In this document: positions 1 to 7,762 of the stretch, piece by piece
How the letters are laid out: the number at the start of each line of letters is the position of its first letter
Numbering within the stretch: the first letter of the stretch is position 1
Origin: JBPYCR01 sp051846915
GTDB lineage: Bacteria > Bacillota > Bacilli > Bacillales > Amphibacillaceae
DNA: 50,848 nt
Direction of reading: 5' to 3'
NCBI RefSeq assembly: GCF_051846915.1
Contig: NZ_JBPYCR010000020.1
Location: 1 to 50,848, forward strand
Position numbers and translations under genes: made by a program
Notes under the pieces: model-generated
The model's input: the letters and a program-made list of their open reading frames with translations, nothing else
What the model was told of the DNA's origin: nothing
Databases searched by the model: none

Positions 1-54
1 CATTACATCAGTCGCAGACAAGAGAAATCAAATACCAAGAAAATCTTTAAATTA

Positions 55-201
55 TCAAACACCATTGGAAACATTATCAAGGTACGTAAACGAATCAGAT
101 TTGTCTAGCTTATATTGACAAATGAAATAAATAATTCTGGAAACTATGTAAACAGCAATCGTACTAATAATTACGACAATGATCGTGAACAGATGAGTCA
201 T
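55..201 (-). pseudogene. lrgB: Truncated lrgB-like gene (N-terminal fragment)
   Basis: The frame opens with ATG at 201, overlaps the end of lrgA by 4 bases as in ordinary lrgAB operons, and begins MTHLFTIIVVIISTIAVYIV, which resembles the first membrane helix of LrgB/CidB proteins. After about 27 residues it stops resembling LrgB (YKLDKSDSF...) and ends at TGA after 48 codons, while LrgB is normally about 230 residues. LrgB works with the LrgA holin-like protein in control of murein hydrolase activity or small-molecule export. The break point lies near 110-120. The gene is probably cut by a rearrangement, but the window edge hides the other side. Confidence 0.5.
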
Positions 202-566
202 TTTGGCTCCTTTCGAATCGTAGCAAGCCACTGACTTGTAGCAGCTGAAGTCGTCATAACCAATATAGAACTTACGAGTACAATAACAACAAGCAAAAAA
301 CCTTTGCCGGAAAACAACTCAAAGTAATTCATTAACCCAACAGTTACCGGAATAAAGAAAAAAGCGAGGTGGTTAACCATAAATGTCGTCCCGGCTTCAA
401 TCCAGCTCGCTTTCACCGCTTTAGTCAAAAGCAATATAAACAAGATAATCATTCCAATTACACTACCCGGAACAAATAGATGGAATATCGCTTGAATCCA
501 GTTCCCTATCATATAAATACCGTATAATAAAAATAGTTGAATAACAATTTTAGTTGCTTGAACGAT
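198..566 (-). CDS. lrgA: LrgA/CidA family holin-like membrane protein, start codon uncertain
   Basis: Four hydrophobic segments and the family motif HLFVPGSVIGM, followed by FFIPVTVGLMNYF, identify the LrgA/CidA family, membrane proteins linked to autolysis control and export of small metabolites. The open frame runs back to a TTG at 620, but that codon lies inside the dispersed repeat and has no ribosome site. Between it and Met37 there is no ATG, GTG or TTG. A GGGGGG tract at 572-577 sits 5-7 bases before an ATC codon at 566. Starting there puts 21 residues before the conserved NW, which agrees with the B. subtilis homologue as I remember it. Either a non-AUG start is used or the start has been lost. 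With lrgB truncated just downstream, the pair may be decaying. Confidence 0.6.
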   Translation of the reverse strand: MVQATKIVIQLFLLYGIYMIGNWIQAIFHLFVPGSVIGMIILFILLLTKAVKASWIEAGTTFMVNHLAFFFIPVTVGLMNYFELFSGKGFLLVVIVLVSSILVMTTSAATSQWLATIRKEPK

Positions 567-584
567 CGATATTCCCCCCCATTG

Positions 585-735
585 TAAGAAAAGCGTAAGC
601 GCCCTGTTAAGCCCCGACAAGCTTAAGCAAGAAATCGTAGTGGCGGTTTTGCCACGAAGAGTTATTGCTTAAGACCTCGAGGGGCTGGGCGCTGGAGCTA
701 GACAGCTATGCGCCAAAATTTTATACTTCCTTATC
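585..735 (+). repeat. Dispersed intergenic repeat, copy A
   Basis: It starts AAGAAAAGCGTAAGCGCCC and ends GAGCTAGACAGCTATGCGCC followed by AAAATTTTATACTT. The interior carries the pair CAGCCCCGACAAGCTTAAGCA-like arm and TGCTTAAGACCTCGAGGGGCTG-like arm, with a small GTGGC/GCCAC hairpin at its centre. The same design recurs at 31050 and 46468 and, inverted, near 34684. It abuts the putative ribosome site of lrgA. Confidence 0.85.
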
Positions 736-737
736 CT

Positions 738-775
738 GTAAGAAAAGCGCAAGCGCCCTTGTAAGATAACAACAA
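738..775 (+). repeat. Fragment of the dispersed repeat, copy B
   Basis: Only the left end (TAAGAAAAGCGCAAGCGCCC) is present, directly after copy A. The characteristic right end does not follow. Confidence 0.6.
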
Positions 776-785
776 GCTAAAAGAC

Positions 786-827
786 AAAACCCGGAAGGCA
801 AAAGTGTTCCTACCTACCGGATTTTAC
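786..827 (-). terminator. Probable terminator of the amidohydrolase gene
   Basis: On the minus strand CCGGTAGG pairs with CCTTCCGG (one mismatch) and is followed by GTTTTG. It overlaps the end of the amidohydrolase gene. Confidence 0.45.
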
Positions 828-2400
828 CACCAATGATTGTCATATCCACATTCGTATACAATAAGTCGTCCACATCATTTAAACTAAACGGATTCATGGA
901 ATATACGGTCATGTCTGCAAGTTTCCCTCTCGTTATCGTTCCTTTTATACGCTCTTCATTTGTTGGATAAGCGCCCATGACAGAAAATAAACGAAATGCT
1001 TCTTCCATGGTCAACTTTTGTTCCGGTATATAACCTTCATGTTTTTCACTTGGTTTTCTTCTTGTCACTGCCGCATGGATTCCAAGCAGAGGATGGACCG
1101 GTTCAATCGGCGCATCCGAACTCCCTGCCGCAAGTACGCCGGATTGCATGAACGTTCGCAAAGGATATGCCCAGTTTACCCGTTCTTTTCCGAGCCGTTC
1201 TACAATCCACGGGAAATCACTGACAACAAAACGAGGTTGAATGTCCGCAACTCGGCTTGGATTAGCAAGTCTATTCATTAAATCTTCGCGAAGAATAGAC
1301 GCGTGAATGAGACGGTCGCGATAAGAGGTAGTCGGAAACTCGTCCAAGACATTCAATACATTTTCCAACGCTTGGTCCCCAATCGCGTGCGCGGCAATCG
1401 GCATTGATAATTCTCTGGCATCTCGAATAAGTTCATAAATTTTTTCCTGTTCATACATCGGCGCTCCGTATTCCCCCGGCGCATCCGCATAGGCTTCCGA
1501 CATGAAAGCTGTCCGTCTGCCAAGTGCTCCATCGGCAAATATTTTTACCGCACCAATTTGCAATGTATGATTTCCATAGCCCGCATACATCCCTCTATTT
1601 TTTAATTCCGGCAAAAAGTCATGATCAATTAAGAGATTACAACGCAATCCAAGCGCTTCCTCATTTAATAATTCATCATATAGCTTATATGTTTGATCGA
1701 ACCCGCCCAGGTACATCGGATCATTCGTATGTACACTAGTCAGGCCTTGGCTAATGGAAAACTGTATTGCCTTTCGTAAAGCCCGCTTTAATTCATCATA
1801 TGTATGTTCCGGTATATAAGGTGTAATGAGCTGTGATGCAGTTTCCAGCAGTAGCCCCGTCGGTTGTTGCGTTTTCTCATCCAATACAATTTTACCGCCT
1901 TCAGGGGGTGCCGAGGCACTATTACAACCGCTTCTCTCCAATGCTTTTGTGTTTACAAGAAAAGCATGTTCGCAAACCCTAGCGATAAACAACGGATGAT
2001 ATGGCGCTACGTGATCAAGCTCTTCGCGGGTAGGAATCGTGCCATCTGTATATAAGTTTTCATCCCAACCTCTACCCAAAATCCATTCATCTTTTTTTAA
2101 AGAAGATGCATATTTTTGGATCATTTCCAACGTTTCTTCCTTGGTTGATACCCCTGTTAAGTCAAGATTCAGGTAATTTGTCGCAACCTTGGATAGATGC
2201 ATATGACTGTCCACCAACCCAGGTGTCACAGCTCGTCCTTCAAGGTCAACAACGTTACTTCCTGCTCGTCCCCATTGCAGCAGCATTTCTTTCGTTGTTC
2301 CCATATCAATAAACCGGTCATTTTCAATAACGACTGCCTCGACCATTGGTTTGAACGCATCAAATGTATAGATCGTTCCATTTGTATAAATTGTCTTCAT
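814..2400 (-). CDS. YtcJ-like amidohydrolase (amidohydrolase family 3)
   Basis: The 528-residue protein begins MKTIYTNGTIYTFD and has the small beta-sandwich N terminus, then VDSHMHL (metal-binding HxH, about residue 65), RVCEHAFLVN, VKIFADGALG, AAHAIGD and SSDAPIEP, the order of metal-ligand motifs in the YtcJ branch of the amidohydrolase superfamily. It ends with the typical GTITRGKLADMTVYS sandwich strand. Such enzymes are cytosolic metal-dependent hydrolases of amide or related bonds; the substrate cannot be read from sequence. GGAGCGG precedes the ATG. The gene lies 56 bases downstream of the XRE-cupin regulator on the same strand, so the regulator probably controls it. Confidence 0.9.
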   Translation of the reverse strand: MKTIYTNGTIYTFDAFKPMVEAVVIENDRFIDMGTTKEMLLQWGRAGSNVVDLEGRAVTPGLVDSHMHLSKVATNYLNLDLTGVSTKEETLEMIQKYASSLKKDEWILGRGWDENLYTDGTIPTREELDHVAPYHPLFIARVCEHAFLVNTKALERSGCNSASAPPEGGKIVLDEKTQQPTGLLLETASQLITPYIPEHTYDELKRALRKAIQFSISQGLTSVHTNDPMYLGGFDQTYKLYDELLNEEALGLRCNLLIDHDFLPELKNRGMYAGYGNHTLQIGAVKIFADGALGRRTAFMSEAYADAPGEYGAPMYEQEKIYELIRDARELSMPIAAHAIGDQALENVLNVLDEFPTTSYRDRLIHASILREDLMNRLANPSRVADIQPRFVVSDFPWIVERLGKERVNWAYPLRTFMQSGVLAAGSSDAPIEPVHPLLGIHAAVTRRKPSEKHEGYIPEQKLTMEEAFRLFSVMGAYPTNEERIKGTITRGKLADMTVYSMNPFSLNDVDDLLYTNVDMTIIGGKIR

Positions 2401-2456
2401 CTATAACCGCTCCATAATTTTAATAGATAAACGTAAAATCAATATGTAACGAGTAG

Positions 2457-3014
2457 CTACATATTGCTATCAACAAAAATCGTTAATACTTTTGCTCCTT
2501 CATTGTCAACCGGTACAAATAAATGCGGCTTTTCTCCTTTAAAATAAGCTGTATCTCCTTTTACCATATAATGCTTCTCTCTATCATACAATAAATAGAT
2601 GGATCCTTCTAATATGTAAATAAACTCTTCCTCGGAGTGCGTATATGGCTCATAACGTAGATTTTCATTTTTCGGTGTTACATGAACGATTGTTGGTTCA
2701 ACATTGGAGTAATGTGGATTCGCTAACAGTTCATAGGAATAACCCATGCCTTCATCACCCATGCGCTGCATTCGGCTCGATTTTGGAAGCAGTACAAGGT
2801 CTGTCTCCGGGTGATCATCCAATATCCACGATAAAGATACAGCAAGTGCCTCACTAACTTTTGACAGCGTTGCAACAGCTGATGCCGTTTGGCCATTTTC
2901 AATTTTTGATAACAGGCTTTTGGAGATCCCACATTCATCTGCGATTTGTTGTTGTGTTTTTTTTATGCGTAATCTGGCTTGTTTTACTTTTCTGCCAATA
3001 TGGTCGATATTAAT
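2457..3014 (-). CDS. XRE-family regulator with C-terminal cupin domain, apparent ATT start
   Basis: Read from 3014, the frame gives an N-terminal helix-turn-helix (VKQARLRIKKTQQQIADECG then ISKSLLSKIENGQ, residues about 7-55) joined without interruption to a cupin domain (YEPYTHSEEEFIYILEGSIY, residues about 110-180). Length is 185 residues, normal for this family of ligand-sensing repressors. No ATG, GTG or TTG exists between the upstream in-frame TAG (3045-3047) and codon 65. The best start is ATT at 3012-3014, seven bases after AAGGGGAG. Starting at the first TTG (2822) would delete the whole DNA-binding domain. An ATT start or a recently lost start codon are the two readings. It likely regulates the adjacent amidohydrolase. 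Confidence 0.75.
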   Translation of the reverse strand: MNIDHIGRKVKQARLRIKKTQQQIADECGISKSLLSKIENGQTASAVATLSKVSEALAVSLSWILDDHPETDLVLLPKSSRMQRMGDEGMGYSYELLANPHYSNVEPTIVHVTPKNENLRYEPYTHSEEEFIYILEGSIYLLYDREKHYMVKGDTAYFKGEKPHLFVPVDNEGAKVLTIFVDSNM

Positions 3015-3110
3015 GGAAATTCTCCCCTTCCCCGATTCGATAGTCTACCTTTTTAAACACGGACTAATAGAAATGATTATATCATAGATTAGCCCAATAT
3101 TTTTATGCCA

Positions 3111-3235
3111 TAAGTAAAGCGCAAGCACCCTCATAGGCTAAAAGCGCAACATCCTGGGACTGCGCGTGAATGCTCGTCCACCGAAAAGAATTATACGTCG
3201 AAGCTAGACAGTTATGAACAAAATTTTATCCTTTT
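3111..3235 (+). repeat. Dispersed intergenic repeat, short variant
   Basis: Left end TAAAGCGCAAGCACCCTC, right end GTCGAAGCTAGACAGTTATG followed by CAAAATTTTAT. The interior (GGCTAAAAGCGCAACATCCT) is shared with the copy near 35560 rather than with copy A. Confidence 0.75.
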
Positions 3236-3242
3236 TGACCTG

Positions 3243-3277
3243 CCAAAAAAGGATATGCTCCCGGGACATACCCTTTT
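3243..3277 (-). terminator. Rho-independent terminator after the TctA-type permease
   Basis: On the minus strand AAAAGGGTATG, loop TCCCGGGAG, CATATCCTTTT, then TT. It lies just downstream of the permease stop. Confidence 0.75.
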
Positions 3278-3300
3278 CACTAATATGTTCAACGATTCAA

Positions 3301-4653
3301 TTAGCTTAACACGCCGAGTAGCCACGGAGCAGCATATAACACCATAAATAACACGCCATAATTCACACCATTTCGGTGCAGTAAACCGGAAACGAGCGCA
3401 ATAAGAATCGTTCCAAAAATATTGATCCAGCCGGCATCCATAAATGCAAGCATCACAACTAACCCGGCAAACAAACCGATAAGTGCTTCGTGCGGTATCC
3501 ATTTAAACACAAACATACAAATTTGACTTGCATATTTGATCGTTACGAAAAAGGTAATCAAAAGAGCAATAACCGCTCCAATCACTGTTACGGTCATAAT
3601 TTCACCAATCGATAACAAGTGATGAATATTATGCTCCGGAGTAAACACGGGTGGCGCATTAAATAACCCAGCAGCTGGCCCAATAGCCATTGGTGATAAC
3701 GGAAGTCCAATGGCTATTAATGGCACGAGCGTTCCGGAAATATACGATGCATTCGTTAATCCGTCCATGGTGGAAATTGCCCGTGAAGCACGTTTTACCG
3801 GATCTTTAATATGGCGCGTTAACGTTTCCCCTAAAAAGACCGTCATGCCGACCGGCGACAAGAAAAATGTAATCGAACCTAAAATACTCCCTAATGCAGA
3901 ACTGGCGGATTCCTCTTTCGTTAAAATTTTAAACGGATTCGGAAAACCCTTTTCCCGCTTTGATGTTTTAAAACTTATTTCATTATCCCCAAGCTGAGGA
4001 AGTTTTTTTCGTAAATCTTTATTCAACAACTCAAACAACGTAAATGCAATTGGCCCAATTGTAATCCCGAGGAAAAACGATACAAATACCGTTGTATCTG
4101 CCGGAATCACTTCCAATCCCCAATACAAATGTCGGAGCCCTTGAATAAGTAACGCAAAAGGAATAATAATCGATAACGCCAAAATTTTATTTCTCGTCAT
4201 GAGGGCTAAAAACACAGCACCTAGAAAGAAAATGAGTCCGGCATATGCGCTAATTTTATCAGCATACGGTAAAATCAGATAGGCAATGAACAAACTCGAA
4301 GGGATTGCAACAATAGTTCCGACAACAGAACCGGATGTCATTTTTTTAATACTGACATCCGGCATGCCATGGTCTTTAAGTACCATCGCATGCTCGACCA
4401 TCGGAGCCGCCATCACGCCTCCAGGAATTCCTGCTACCGCTACCGGTATAGAGTCCGTCAGTTTTTTTGCGATAATAGCAGAGATGAAAAATGCTAAAAT
4501 GACATACGGGGACAACCCGAGTAAGGCAAGTGCGATTGTAACCGGTGCAAGCACGGCCGTTTCATCCGTTCCGGGTGCAATTCCGATAATCGTGTATAAT
4601 GCAGCTCCTCCGACACTTGCTAAAATCATTTGAATAATAATTACTGTATCCAA
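3301..4653 (-). CDS. TctA-family tripartite tricarboxylate-type transporter permease
   Basis: A 450-residue polytopic membrane protein with the family hallmark GIAPGTDETAVLAP near residue 26 and the mirrored segment GLPLSPMAIGPAAGLFNAPP in the second half. It has roughly a dozen hydrophobic helices and a charged loop near residue 210-240. TctA proteins are the large permease subunit of carboxylate importers that normally use a periplasmic or lipoprotein binding protein (TctC) and a small subunit (TctB). The start is TTG at 4653 after AAGGAGAGG. The gene begins 3 bases after a 76-residue two-helix protein and lies downstream of HMG-CoA reductase and lyase genes, so mevalonate or a related hydroxy acid is the inferred substrate. 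No TctC gene lies nearby. Confidence 0.85.
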   Translation of the reverse strand: MDTVIIIQMILASVGGAALYTIIGIAPGTDETAVLAPVTIALALLGLSPYVILAFFISAIIAKKLTDSIPVAVAGIPGGVMAAPMVEHAMVLKDHGMPDVSIKKMTSGSVVGTIVAIPSSLFIAYLILPYADKISAYAGLIFFLGAVFLALMTRNKILALSIIIPFALLIQGLRHLYWGLEVIPADTTVFVSFFLGITIGPIAFTLFELLNKDLRKKLPQLGDNEISFKTSKREKGFPNPFKILTKEESASSALGSILGSITFFLSPVGMTVFLGETLTRHIKDPVKRASRAISTMDGLTNASYISGTLVPLIAIGLPLSPMAIGPAAGLFNAPPVFTPEHNIHHLLSIGEIMTVTVIGAVIALLITFFVTIKYASQICMFVFKWIPHEALIGLFAGLVVMLAFMDAGWINIFGTILIALVSGLLHRNGVNYGVLFMVLYAAPWLLGVLS

Positions 4654-4656
4654 CGC

Positions 4657-4887
4657 TTATTCCTCTCCTTCCTTTTGTGTAATAATCCGCTTTGGTTTAA
4701 TAATAATACTGCTGACGATAAATCCGACAACACCGCCAATAAGCCCAAATATAAGTGGCTGCGGCGCTTCACCTGGGGCAATGATATAACCCCCCAAAGA
4801 AAAAACGATACATAACAGCATAGAAAGCATCAAATCTTTAATTTTCACGTGATCGCCCCACACTTCTACATAGTCTTTTTTGTCCAA
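4657..4887 (-). CDS. Small two-helix membrane protein, likely partner of the TctA-type permease
   Basis: It has 76 residues: a charged N terminus (MDKKDYVEVWGDHVKIKD), helix 1 around residues 20-42, a short loop with PGEAPQP, helix 2 around residues 45-64, and a basic tail. The TTG start follows GGGAGGTGATGAATT. Only 3 bases separate it from the permease gene, which suggests a translationally coupled small subunit standing in for TctB, although it is about half the usual TctB length and I do not recognise it as TctB. The 158 bases upstream hold no gene. Confidence 0.7.
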   Translation of the reverse strand: MDKKDYVEVWGDHVKIKDLMLSMLLCIVFSLGGYIIAPGEAPQPLIFGLIGGVVGFIVSSIIIKPKRIITQKEGEE

Positions 4888-5045
4888 AATTCATCACCTC
4901 CCGCATTGTTTAATAGATTAGTACATTCATTTTATCATTGATCCATCTATTTATTGTACTTCTAGTTGCACAAAGTTTCTTTTTTCTTAGGGAAAGCAAC
5001 CCAACGTAGAAGGTCAAAGCGGTTTTCACTGGCCTTCCTGAACAC

Positions 5046-6293
5046 CTATTTTAACGACAGAACGATTTGTATCATCTCATCATAACGTATTTTACCTTTT
5101 TTCAGCGCAATTTTCACTGCTCTTTCAATTTGGTCCTCTCTGGCTCCTGCCATCGCTGCCATATTTTTTGCGTGCAGTTTCATATGTCCTTCCTGTATGC
5201 CTTCTTGTACAAGGGCACGCAGGGCGGCAAAATTTTGTGCCAATCCTACTGATGCAATAATTCCTGCCAATTCACCGGATGATGCCGCTCCTAGTATTTT
5301 AAGTGCAATTTTAGCCATTGGATTTGACTGGGTAGCACCGCCGACTAGGCCTACTGCCATGGGAATTTCAATCGTTCCGGTTATCGAGCCGTTATTATCC
5401 GCCTCCCAATGGGTTAAGGATCGATACATGCCCGAACGAGCCGCATATGCATGGGCACCTGCCTCAATAGCTCTCGTATCATTTCCAGTTGCCAAGACGA
5501 CCGCTGTTATCCCATTCATTATTCCTTTATTATGTGTCGCTGCCCGATAAGCATCTACAACTGCTAATTCATATGCTTGGATAAACTTCTTTGTCAGCTT
5601 TTCATCCCCGTGAAATGGATCTGTAAAATTGGCGCTTGCTCTTACAATACGTTCATCGGCTAAATTAGACAATATCCGTAATACAACCTCAGCCCCTGTC
5701 AATTTTTCAATAAATGGTGCAGTTGCTTCAACCATCGTATTCACCGCATTTGCACCCATTGCATCCTTAGTGTCAATCAACAAATGAAGGACAACCATTT
5801 TTTCTTCATTTACTTCAACGACATATGCTTCTAGATCCTTTGCACCGCCGCCTAAATCAACAAGTGTACGGTCTTGTTCATTGCAAATGTGTAAAATTTC
5901 ATTTTTATTTTCATACAGTTTAGCTAATGCGCGATAGGGTTGGGCTACCTCAACTACTTGCATTTGCCCTCTCATCATTGAGCCCGAATAAGAAGTTGTA
6001 AAGCCTTCTGACTGTTTAGCAGCGTTACTTGCCGCAGCTACGACAGATGGTTCTTCAGTTACCATCGGAATAAATACATCCTTTCCATTTACGTTAAAAT
6101 TCACTGCTACCCCAAATGGAAGAGAAAAAGAACCGACTGCATTTTCAATCATTTGATCCGCCTGACCCAGTGTCAATCCATTACTTCCCATCAACTGCTT
6201 TTTTTCCGCTTCCGTTAAATGTACATAATCCGCTACTTTCTCCAGACGCTCTTTTGGTGGAAGCTTATAAAACCCCGAAATATGACTCGTCAT
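5046..6293 (-). CDS. mvaA: Class II (degradative-type) hydroxymethylglutaryl-CoA reductase
   Basis: It interconverts HMG-CoA and mevalonate using NAD(P)H in the cytosol. The 415-residue length fits class II enzymes. Catalytic residues can be placed by comparison with the Pseudomonas mevalonii enzyme: Glu in PMVTEEPS (80-81), Lys256 in THNKGIMNG, Asp272 in ATGNDTRA, and His374 in MKLHAKN. DAMGAN at 178-182 is the dinucleotide-binding stretch. AGGAGG lies 8 bases before the ATG. The neighbour upstream is HMG-CoA lyase and no mevalonate-pathway synthase or kinase is in the window, so the direction is probably mevalonate oxidation to HMG-CoA. Bacilli usually make isoprenoids by the MEP route, which leaves this enzyme free for catabolism. 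Confidence 0.93.
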   Translation of the reverse strand: MTSHISGFYKLPPKERLEKVADYVHLTEAEKKQLMGSNGLTLGQADQMIENAVGSFSLPFGVAVNFNVNGKDVFIPMVTEEPSVVAAASNAAKQSEGFTTSYSGSMMRGQMQVVEVAQPYRALAKLYENKNEILHICNEQDRTLVDLGGGAKDLEAYVVEVNEEKMVVLHLLIDTKDAMGANAVNTMVEATAPFIEKLTGAEVVLRILSNLADERIVRASANFTDPFHGDEKLTKKFIQAYELAVVDAYRAATHNKGIMNGITAVVLATGNDTRAIEAGAHAYAARSGMYRSLTHWEADNNGSITGTIEIPMAVGLVGGATQSNPMAKIALKILGAASSGELAGIIASVGLAQNFAALRALVQEGIQEGHMKLHAKNMAAMAGAREDQIERAVKIALKKGKIRYDEMIQIVLSLK

Positions 6294-6360
6294 GCTATGT
6301 TCCTCCTTGCATGTGATTTAGCTTTCCCGTTCGGGTATATTTTCTTATCAATCAGCGCAA

Positions 6361-6421
6361 AAGAAAAACCATTATTCATCCCTCTGCATTTTATTTTTGC
6401 ATGAAGAAAAAATAATGGTTT
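6361..6421 (-). terminator. Hairpin between mvaB and mvaA
   Basis: AAACCATTATT (minus strand, 6421-6411) pairs with AATAATGGTTT (6376-6366) around a 34-base loop and is followed by TTCTTTT. It may terminate mvaB transcripts or partly attenuate read-through into mvaA. Confidence 0.6.
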
Positions 6422-6457
6422 CCTAACTTTTATTTCTGTTACGATAGCCGTACACTT

Positions 6458-7366
6458 TTAAGCTTGTGATGCAGCATAGGCCAGTGAATTACTCGGCAGC
6501 TGCTTTCCCAATTTATTTTGAATAAAAAATCCAGCCTTTTTTAATTTATTTTCATCAATTCCTGTATTGATTCCTAAGCCATGCATTAAATATAATACAT
6601 CATTTGTCGCTACATTCCCCGCTGCACCAGGAGCATAAGGACAACCGCCTAATCCCCCGACGGAACTGTCAAATCGGGTAACACCATATTCCATAGAAGT
6701 CATAATGTTCGCAATCGCCATCCCCCGGGTATTATGGTAATGCATGATAATTTTTTCTTGCGGATAATAAGCTAACATTGTTTCAAGTAATTCCTCCACC
6801 TGAGAAGGAACAGCCGTACCAATCGTATCGCCAAGCGAAAGGTCATCAACACCTAATGCATACAATTTATCACAAACACATAGCACTTGTTCCGGAGAAA
6901 TTTTTCCTTCATACGGACAATCAAACACAGTGGAAACATACCCAGTTACGTGCTTGCCCGTAGCTTTTGCTTCATGAATCACTTCTTTTAGTATTGGATA
7001 CGTAGCAGTGATCGACTTGTTAATATTATTTTTATTATGTGACTCACTCGCTGACATAAAGACAGAAGCACCATCAATTCCTGCTTCCAGTGCATGTTCC
7101 AAGCCCTTTCTATTTGGAACTAAGGCCGAATACCGCACATTTGGATTCCGATTAATTCTTTTTCCAACTTCTCTTGCATCCGATAACGCCGGCACCCAGT
7201 TCGGATGCACAAAAGATGAATACTCGATTTCCTTTACACCCGATTCAGACAACATATTAATCCAGGCCACCTTATCGCCTGTATGCACCCAATTTGTTTC
7301 ATTTTGTAAGCCGTCCCGCGGTCCAACTTCTTTAATCCGAACTTTCTTAGGCCAATGCCTCATCAT
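6458..7366 (-). CDS. mvaB: Hydroxymethylglutaryl-CoA lyase
   Basis: It cleaves HMG-CoA to acetoacetate and acetyl-CoA. The 302-residue TIM-barrel protein has the DRE-TIM start VGPRDGLQNE (Arg17, Asp18), the metal-ligand strand IIMHYHNTRG, and the HMG-CoA lyase signature GGLGGCPYAPGAAGN with its catalytic Cys. AAAGGAGG precedes the ATG. YngG-type lyases also act in leucine degradation, but here the gene stands alone with HMG-CoA reductase, with no acyl-CoA dehydrogenase or carboxylase genes around, so mevalonate degradation is the better reading. A hairpin separates it from mvaA. Confidence 0.93.
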   Translation of the reverse strand: MMRHWPKKVRIKEVGPRDGLQNETNWVHTGDKVAWINMLSESGVKEIEYSSFVHPNWVPALSDAREVGKRINRNPNVRYSALVPNRKGLEHALEAGIDGASVFMSASESHNKNNINKSITATYPILKEVIHEAKATGKHVTGYVSTVFDCPYEGKISPEQVLCVCDKLYALGVDDLSLGDTIGTAVPSQVEELLETMLAYYPQEKIIMHYHNTRGMAIANIMTSMEYGVTRFDSSVGGLGGCPYAPGAAGNVATNDVLYLMHGLGINTGIDENKLKKAGFFIQNKLGKQLPSNSLAYAASQA

Positions 7367-7698
7367 TTTTCCCTCCTTTGAAAAAAAGTCCGTGCACGTT
7401 TAAATAAGATACTATATTGCTAGTTGTATACGCTTGCATAATATATACTATTATTTTGTTGCTTAAATGGTGTGGGAACATACTATTTTCTGCGCACCAG
7501 TTTCGTTTTTATCCTTAATTAATTTCTTGATTCATTATATTCATGTATGTTTCTTTTCATTCAACTTTGTTGAATACAATATATTACAAAAATTGGCACA
7601 TGTCAAATGAAGGAGGTTGTTGATAAAGATTAATTGCATTGATTTAGTAGAGTTTAACTGCATAAAAAAAGGTATGTTTTCGTTGTAAAACAGAAAAA
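7367..7698. other. Intergenic region upstream of mvaB
   Basis: AT-rich with no convincing gene. A CTAGTTGTATAC sequence lies at about 7420-7431, in the likely promoter region of mvaB. An isolated AAGGAGGT at 7610-7617 is followed by a 23-codon TTG frame, but the spacing is too short to support a gene. Confidence 0.5.
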
Positions 7699-7732
7699 CG
7701 GAACCAGCAATAATGACTAGTTCCGCTTTTTT
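7699..7732 (-). terminator. Bidirectional-looking terminator downstream of htpG
   Basis: CGGAAC and GTTCCG form the stem. T runs follow on both strands (CTTTTTTG on plus, TTTTTC on minus). It lies 30 bases past the htpG stop. Confidence 0.7.
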
Positions 7733-7762
7733 GCACGTTCTATATTAAATTAAGTTTAGGTT

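Noticed and set aside
7617..7689. AAGGAGGT followed by a 23-codon TTG frame
   Set aside because: The spacing of about 3 bases is too short for initiation and the peptide shows no feature.
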